From: Gammaproteobacteria bacterium
GTDB taxonomy: Bacteria; Pseudomonadota; Gammaproteobacteria; JAJDOJ01
NCBI GenBank assembly: GCA_026984215.1
Contig: JALSSO010000068.1
Coordinates: 124,001 to 188,000 of the forward strand
Length of the DNA stretch: 64,000 nucleotides
Direction of reading: 5' to 3'
How positions within the stretch are numbered: position 1 is the first letter of the stretch; each line of letters begins with the position of its first letter. The position numbers were made by a program, and so were the translations under genes. The notes under the pieces are model-generated. The model searched no databases. It worked only from the letters and a program-made list of their open reading frames with translations, and was not told the origin of the DNA. Shown one piece after another: positions 59,358 to 64,000 of the stretch.

Positions 59358-61442
59358 ATGAGCGATGACCCCGGCAACACCGCGCCTGACCGGGATCGGG
59401 CCGCCGAGCGCCTGATCCAGGAGACGCGGCGAACCTTCGGCCGCGTGCTTCAAGCAGCGGTCCGATCCGGTGAGGACACCGAACGGGATCCGGCCTCGCT
59501 CTCCGACGACCGCTACGCATTCCATGACACGCTGGAAAGCCTCGCCGAATTCTCAGCCGACATCTTGGATACCGCCGAAGAGCGCATTCGGGCCAATCTC
59601 ACGCCCGACCCCAAGATGGTGGATCCGGAGACCGGCCATCTGACGGTCATCGAGCCGGCGGAGATCGAGCTCAGTGTGTATGCGGCCGGATTGTGTTCCG
59701 GCGTCGCCGACCGGCATGCCACGGTGCTCGCGCAACTGCACGCCCTGGTACCCCGCCTGAGCCCCATCGCCGACCCCCATGCACTGGATCCGGACATGCT
59801 GTTGGGGGCGTTCGTGGCGCGCATCGCGCACATGGGCCTCAGTGAAACGTCGCGGCGTATCGCGTGCCGCCTGCTGTACGAGGCGCTGGAACCGGAGCTG
59901 GAGGGCTACTACCGCACGGCCGTGGCGGTTCTCGAACCGCTCCCGCCCAGCGAGGCCCCCGCCCCCCTGTCGGAGGACGCGGGCCCCTCCGGCGCGGGGC
60001 ACGAGCCCGGCTCCCAGAGCGCCGTCGTGATCCCGCAGGAGCTCCTCGTGAATCGAGAGGGGGGCGACGCCCCGGCAGGGACCACGCGCGCAGCGCCGCC
60101 CCGCCCCCTGAGCGCCTTCGAGCGTCAGACGGTCCTCGAGGCATTCACCGCACTGCAACAGGAACAGTCGTCGAGTACCGATTTGCTGCCGCCGGCGGCG
60201 CTCACCCGGCGGGTGGGCATGGTGCTGTACGAACAGGGGGCCTTCAACACTACCCATCTCACGGCAGCCATCACGCCGGTGGCGGAATTCGTATGCGAGG
60301 TGTTCAACCGGGTGCTCTCCGACAAGGCCCTGCCGAAAGAAGCCAGGGGACCCCTTGCGGCGTTACAGATTCCCGTCACCAAGCTCGCCTACATGGATCT
60401 GGAAGCGTTTCGCGATCCGGAGAGTCCGGCCCGCCGGCTCCTGCGCGCGCTGACCGGGCTGGCCCTCCACGTCACCGGACCCGATGGCGAACACGTGCTA
60501 GAGGGCATGCAGCGGGCCGTGCGGTACATCAACCGTCGGTTTCAGGGTGACCCTTCGGTGGTGGAGCGTGCCCTGAACGCCGTGAACAGACTGCTCAGGG
60601 AGACGGAGCGAAGGGCGCAGCGCCGCGAACACGAGGCCCGGGCGCGACGTCTGCGCCGGGCCCGGCTGCAAGCGGCCCAAAAGGAGGTTCTGACCCTCTT
60701 TCGGGAACGTCTCGCCGGACGTGCCCTTCACCGCCACGTCGCCACGTTCATGGAACACTGCTGGTTGCCATGCATGGCCCGCGTGCTGGCCATCCAGGGT
60801 CGCTCCAGCGGCACGTGGCGCCAGATCGAATGTCTGATGGAACAGCTCCTACTTGCAGGGAGCACCACGATGCCCCTGGAACGGTTCGACATGGTTGTGG
60901 GCCCCCTGGAGGGCCTAGAGGCGGAGCTCAGATCTCACCTGGAGCGGTGCCGGATCGGCGGGCACGAGCATCTGGAGCGGCTCATGCGCTGGCTCCGCGC
61001 AGTCCGTTTTCGGGCAACCCAGTCCGCGGTGACCGTGGACGTCCCTAGAGTCCCGTCCGGGCCGCCCACCGAGACGCTCGAGGTGAGCCCGGAGGAGAGC
61101 CCCTCGGTCTCCACCGGCGCACCTTCCGAGAAGACTCCGCCGCCCCCATCTCCCACATCCCCGTCCGCTGCCCCCCTGCCGCCCGAGGTCCGGCCCGGCA
61201 CATGGTTCGAGATCTTTCTCGGCGAACATCGGGCCAAACGGCGCCTGAAGCTCTCCGCCGTGATGACCGACACCGGTGAGGTGTTGTTCGCCACCCGAAC
61301 CGGAGAGGAGACGCTGACGCTGCCGCTGCAACGGTTTCTGGACGATTTGCGGGAAGGCCGCTCCTCGCCCATCGAGGACACGAACCGCTTCGAACACGCC
61401 CTGCAGGCCGTCATCCGCAGCCGCGCCACCGACGACACGTGA
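59358..61442 (+). CDS. DUF1631-family protein
   Basis: A 694-residue protein matching DUF1631: N-terminal helical part (LSVYAAGLCSGVADRHATVL), TRRVGMVLYEQGAFNTTHLT-type core, INRRFQGDPSVVERALNAV, and C-terminal WFEIFLGEHRAKRRLKLSAV, a PilZ-like beta-rich region that could bind a ligand such as c-di-GMP (inference). A Pro/Ser/Thr-rich linker lies at about 560-610. Function unknown. It is divergent from the kinase (200 bp gap without boxes). Confidence 0.85.
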   Translation: MSDDPGNTAPDRDRAAERLIQETRRTFGRVLQAAVRSGEDTERDPASLSDDRYAFHDTLESLAEFSADILDTAEERIRANLTPDPKMVDPETGHLTVIEPAEIELSVYAAGLCSGVADRHATVLAQLHALVPRLSPIADPHALDPDMLLGAFVARIAHMGLSETSRRIACRLLYEALEPELEGYYRTAVAVLEPLPPSEAPAPLSEDAGPSGAGHEPGSQSAVVIPQELLVNREGGDAPAGTTRAAPPRPLSAFERQTVLEAFTALQQEQSSSTDLLPPAALTRRVGMVLYEQGAFNTTHLTAAITPVAEFVCEVFNRVLSDKALPKEARGPLAALQIPVTKLAYMDLEAFRDPESPARRLLRALTGLALHVTGPDGEHVLEGMQRAVRYINRRFQGDPSVVERALNAVNRLLRETERRAQRREHEARARRLRRARLQAAQKEVLTLFRERLAGRALHRHVATFMEHCWLPCMARVLAIQGRSSGTWRQIECLMEQLLLAGSTTMPLERFDMVVGPLEGLEAELRSHLERCRIGGHEHLERLMRWLRAVRFRATQSAVTVDVPRVPSGPPTETLEVSPEESPSVSTGAPSEKTPPPPSPTSPSAAPLPPEVRPGTWFEIFLGEHRAKRRLKLSAVMTDTGEVLFATRTGEETLTLPLQRFLDDLREGRSSPIEDTNRFEHALQAVIRSRATDDT

Positions 61443-61460
61443 CGAGCCGGCGGCTAGGAC

Positions 61461-61489
61461 TTGATATTATCTGTACATACTTATATTAG
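61461..61489 (+). promoter_or_regulatory. Possible sigma-70 promoter of the sulfur-globule-like gene
   Basis: TTGATA (61461-61466) and TATTAG (61484-61489) are 17 bp apart in a short AT-rich stretch that stands out in this GC-rich window, about 105 bp before the next start. Confidence 0.4.
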
Positions 61490-61594
61490 TAGATACTATG
61501 CAAGAATTTGATCTTCATCAGTAACCCCCGTGGCGGGTCGCTTAGACTGGAAACTACCCGAACGGGACGGAAATCACGAGAAAGGAGGTGCACG

Positions 61595-61918
61595 ATGAAA
61601 TCCCTTCGCAAACTCGCGCTTTCTGCCGCCGTCGCCACCGCAGCCGCCCTGCCCGTGAGCCAGGCCGACGCCTGGTGGGGCTGGGGACCGTGGGACTGGT
61701 GGGACGGCCCCGGAAGCTGGTGGGGCGATGGCTGGGGCTGGGGTGACTTCGACTTCCGCATCCGCGCTCGCGCCCACGGCTGGGGAGACTGGTGGGACTA
61801 CTACGGGCCGTGGTGGGCCTACCCCTACTGGGCCTATCCGTATTGGCGGCCTTATCCGTACTACGCCCCGCCCACAGCCCCCGCTCCGGCGCAGCCGAAG
61901 CAATCCGAGAGCAAATAA
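61595..61918 (+). CDS. Sulfur-globule-family-like exported protein, Trp/Gly/Tyr-rich
   Basis: A 107-residue protein with AAAGGAGG before the ATG and a signal peptide ending ASQADA-like (SQADAWW). The mature part is extremely rich in Trp, Gly, Tyr, Pro and Asp (WWGWGPWDWWDGPGSWW, YPYWAYPYWRPYPYY), as in envelope proteins of sulfur globules in purple and colourless sulfur bacteria. A Pro/Ala-rich end follows. If correct, it would coat intracellular or periplasmic sulfur deposits. Other low-complexity exported proteins cannot be excluded. Confidence 0.65.
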   Translation: MKSLRKLALSAAVATAAALPVSQADAWWGWGPWDWWDGPGSWWGDGWGWGDFDFRIRARAHGWGDWWDYYGPWWAYPYWAYPYWRPYPYYAPPTAPAPAQPKQSESK

Positions 61919-62019
61919 CTCGGCCCTCACGCATCCATGCGCACAGGGAAGTGCGCAACTTTCCTCTCCGTCGGGAGTACCATCGGAACCCTCGGGCGAA
62001 CCGCCTCGGAGGGGTCCCA

Positions 62020-62694
62020 ATGTTCCGATACCTGCCTCATGCGCTTTTCCTAGCCGCGGCGTGGGGAGGCTATTTCGCGCTTCATTCGCTCCTGGCATCC
62101 CTACGGATCAAGCGCTGGGTGGCGGCGCGCTGGCCCGCCGCGATGGCGGGATACCGGCTCGCCTACAATACGCTCGCGCTGCTCCTGCTGGCATTGCCCC
62201 TGGGATTGCTGTGGGCGGAGCCCGGCCCCCTGCTGTGGCGCTGGGAGGGTGCGTGGAAATGGCTGATGGAGGGGTTGGCGGCGGCCGCCGTGGCGGGTTT
62301 CCTGGTCTCCCTGCGGTACTACGACGGAGCCGAGTTCCTGGGCCTGCGTCAGTTGCGGGAACGCAGCCGACGCGTCGAGGACCTGGAGCGGTTCCATCTA
62401 TCCCCTTTTCATCGGCATGTCCGCCACCCCTGGTATTTCTTCGGCTTGGTGATCGTCTGGACCCGGGACATGACGGCCGGCTGGTTCGTCACCTGTGCGG
62501 CGATATCCCTGTACTTCTGGATCGGCTCCCGCCTGGAGGAACGCAAGCTCGTCGTCTATCACGGCGATGTCTATCGCCGCTATCGCAAAAAGGTGCCGGC
62601 GCTGATCCCACTGCCCTGGCGGCGCCTGTCGCGCAGCGAGTGTGAGGCCCTGCTGCGCGCCGAGCGCGACTCAGCGGGGGACTGCACCCTCTGA
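62020..62694 (+). CDS. Membrane methyltransferase, ICMT/MddA-like family
   Basis: A 224-residue protein with about five membrane segments. The C-terminal signature RHVRHPWYFFGLVIVW, then EERKLVVYHGDVYRRYRKKVPAL, is that of the isoprenylcysteine/phospholipid methyltransferase superfamily, including MddA (methanethiol S-methyltransferase). AdoMet and the acceptor bind in this tail. The acceptor is unknown; methanethiol would fit a sulfur bacterium. It overlaps the convergent TlpA-like gene by 24 bp. Confidence 0.7.
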   Translation: MFRYLPHALFLAAAWGGYFALHSLLASLRIKRWVAARWPAAMAGYRLAYNTLALLLLALPLGLLWAEPGPLLWRWEGAWKWLMEGLAAAAVAGFLVSLRYYDGAEFLGLRQLRERSRRVEDLERFHLSPFHRHVRHPWYFFGLVIVWTRDMTAGWFVTCAAISLYFWIGSRLEERKLVVYHGDVYRRYRKKVPALIPLPWRRLSRSECEALLRAERDSAGDCTL

Positions 62695-63996
62695 GGAGGC
62701 CGCAGGGCCGCCGGGGGCGGGTTCCGCCAACAACGCATCTACGGTGCGGCGCACTTCCGGGTCGTCCCAGTCCAATCCCCCGTGGCGCAGATAGCGCATG
62801 CGCCCGGCCTTGTCGATGAGCACGTTGGTGGGATAACCGAACACCTTCCAGGGCCGCACCGTATCGCCCTCGGCATCCAGCAGGATCCGCGCCTCCACCG
62901 GCATGCGTTTCAGAAAGGCCTCGAGCTGCTCGCGCGGCTCGGCTACGTCCACCGCCAGGACCACCAGCCCCCGGGCGCGATAGTCGCGCACGAAGCGGTT
63001 CAGCGAAGGCAGCTCGGCCACGCAAGGCGGGCACCAACTCGCCCAGAAGTTCACCAGTACCACCCGGCCCCGATAGTCACGCAGATCGTGGATTCGTCCT
63101 TCCCGATCCGGCAGACGCAGCGGCGGCGGCTTCGGACTGCCTGGATAAGGGCTGAATCCCGTTTGCACGGCGTGTTCGGGCGGCGTGCGCTTCTCGGCGG
63201 CGCGGTCGGGCCGTGGCGGCAACGGCGTGGGCTCGAAATGGGAGAGCAGGCGCAACGCACGACGCACCAGATCGGGGAACGCCTCGCGCGCAGCCAGGTC
63301 CCGCGGGCCGATGGTCTCCGGGTCTTTGTCCACGAAGCCGTCGGCCACGCCGTCCAGGCGTTCGACATAGACCGCGGCTCCACCACGCCGCAGGGCCTCG
63401 GTCAGCTCCGGTAGACGCCATGCCTGCGTGGTCAGCCCCGGCTGGACCAGATAGACCGGCAGATTGGCCAGCCCCGTCTCGGGCACGAAGCGGGGCTCTG
63501 CGCCGGGTTCGGGAAGACCGGCGTACAAGAAGGGATGGAGCAGGATCAGGCCCCGCAGATCACGCCGCCCGGGATGCTCGGACTGCCAACGCCACACGGC
63601 GCCGAGCACCAACCGCCCGCCGCCCTCCGAAGTCAACAGGAACACACGGCCGGGGGCCGCTTCCGCCGCCCGATCCAATACGGCGGTCACGGTTCGTTCG
63701 GGAATACCGTCCAGGGCACCGTGACCGGCCGGCACGAAATAGGCCGACAGCAGATCCACCAGCCAGACCTCCACCCCCCGCTGGGCGATCCGCTGCGCGA
63801 GCCGGCGATGGTCCGCGTTGAAACCGAACTCCGAGGGAATCCAGACCACCAGCGGGGGCGACGAGACGCCGACCGGCTCGAAGCGTTCCACCGCAAGCTC
63901 CGTCCCGTCCGGGGCCGTGATCTTCAGGGGTGGGGCCGCCATCGCTTGCCCCAGCCACAGGGCAAGCCCCACGGCCAGGCCCAGTCGGACGAGCAC
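62671..63996 (-). CDS. Exported alpha/beta-hydrolase-like / TlpA thioredoxin fusion
   Basis: A 441-residue protein with a GTG start at the window edge and a signal peptide (VGLALWLGQAMAAPP). Residues 25-260 form an alpha/beta-hydrolase-like domain with LLTSEGGGRLVL at the nucleophile position, where the first Gly of G-x-S-x-G is Leu, so activity is doubtful. Residues 300-425 form a TlpA/ResA thioredoxin domain with ASWCPPC. Such reductases act on periplasmic disulfides, often in cytochrome c maturation. The fusion is unusual. Confidence 0.82.
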   Translation of the reverse strand: MLVRLGLAVGLALWLGQAMAAPPLKITAPDGTELAVERFEPVGVSSPPLVVWIPSEFGFNADHRRLAQRIAQRGVEVWLVDLLSAYFVPAGHGALDGIPERTVTAVLDRAAEAAPGRVFLLTSEGGGRLVLGAVWRWQSEHPGRRDLRGLILLHPFLYAGLPEPGAEPRFVPETGLANLPVYLVQPGLTTQAWRLPELTEALRRGGAAVYVERLDGVADGFVDKDPETIGPRDLAAREAFPDLVRRALRLLSHFEPTPLPPRPDRAAEKRTPPEHAVQTGFSPYPGSPKPPPLRLPDREGRIHDLRDYRGRVVLVNFWASWCPPCVAELPSLNRFVRDYRARGLVVLAVDVAEPREQLEAFLKRMPVEARILLDAEGDTVRPWKVFGYPTNVLIDKAGRMRYLRHGGLDWDDPEVRRTVDALLAEPAPGGPAASSEGAVPR

Positions 63997-64000
63997 GTTC

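Overview
The window is a 64 kb, GC-rich, densely coding piece of a Gram-negative chromosome, most likely from a gammaproteobacterium. This rests on LPS genes (lpxD, kdsA), fabA, minDE, and the gene orders rpsP-rimM-trmD-rplS, yebC-ruvC-ruvA-ruvB and pyrG-kdsA-eno-ftsB. A Tyr/Trp/Gly-rich sulfur-globule-like protein, an exported DsrE-like protein, an exported superoxide-reductase-like protein and a methyltransferase of the MddA/ICMT type suggest a sulfur-oxidising lifestyle (Chromatiales-like). The lifestyle and the order are inferences. No rRNA, tRNA or CRISPR array was seen.

Layout. (1) 1-10.7 kb, plus strand: a tightly overlapping four-gene locus. It holds a truncated beta-rich protein, a putative exported zinc amidohydrolase, a 1742-residue exported protein with helical repeats and a likely C-terminal beta-barrel, and a 1378-residue HEAT-repeat/PgsB(CapB) fusion. 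It looks like an undescribed Gram-negative poly-gamma-glutamate-like polymer synthesis and export system and is the most interesting part of the window. (2) 10.8-16.1 kb: cysE-iscR, a glutamine amidotransferase, an MlaC-like protein and the rpsP operon. (3) 16.2-24.1 kb, minus strand: a heavy-metal module with a small Cys-rich exported protein, CzcC/CzcB/CzcA-type RND efflux pump, a PII-like protein and a Tat-exported multicopper oxidase lipoprotein, behind a possible MerR-type promoter. (4) 24.2-27.2 kb: an AT-richer island with an exported polysaccharide lyase lying between a solo insertion-sequence end and a complete, frameshifted IS481-like element, followed by about 800 bp of apparent debris. 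(5) 27.2-39.7 kb: housekeeping genes (YbhB, RRM protein, ruv cluster, nudB, TPR-SPOR lipoprotein, ssb, MFS carrier, superoxide-reductase-like protein, uvrA). (6) 39.7-41.4 kb: a frameshifted small gene and a repeat-bearing lipoprotein. (7) 41.4-56.2 kb: amtB, ftsB, eno, kdsA, pyrG, DsrE-like protein, lpxD, minDE without minC, a DUF302 protein, an SLBB polysaccharide-export lipoprotein, folD, an SH3/coiled-coil membrane protein, two unknowns and fabA. (8) 56.2-64 kb: a CHASE2 Ser/Thr kinase translationally coupled to an L,D-transpeptidase, a DUF1631 protein, the sulfur-globule-like protein, a membrane methyltransferase and an alpha/beta-hydrolase-TlpA fusion.

Many adjacent genes overlap by 4 bp (ATGA, GTGA or TTGA), so translational coupling is common here. 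Several starts are GTG or TTG and were chosen from these overlaps.
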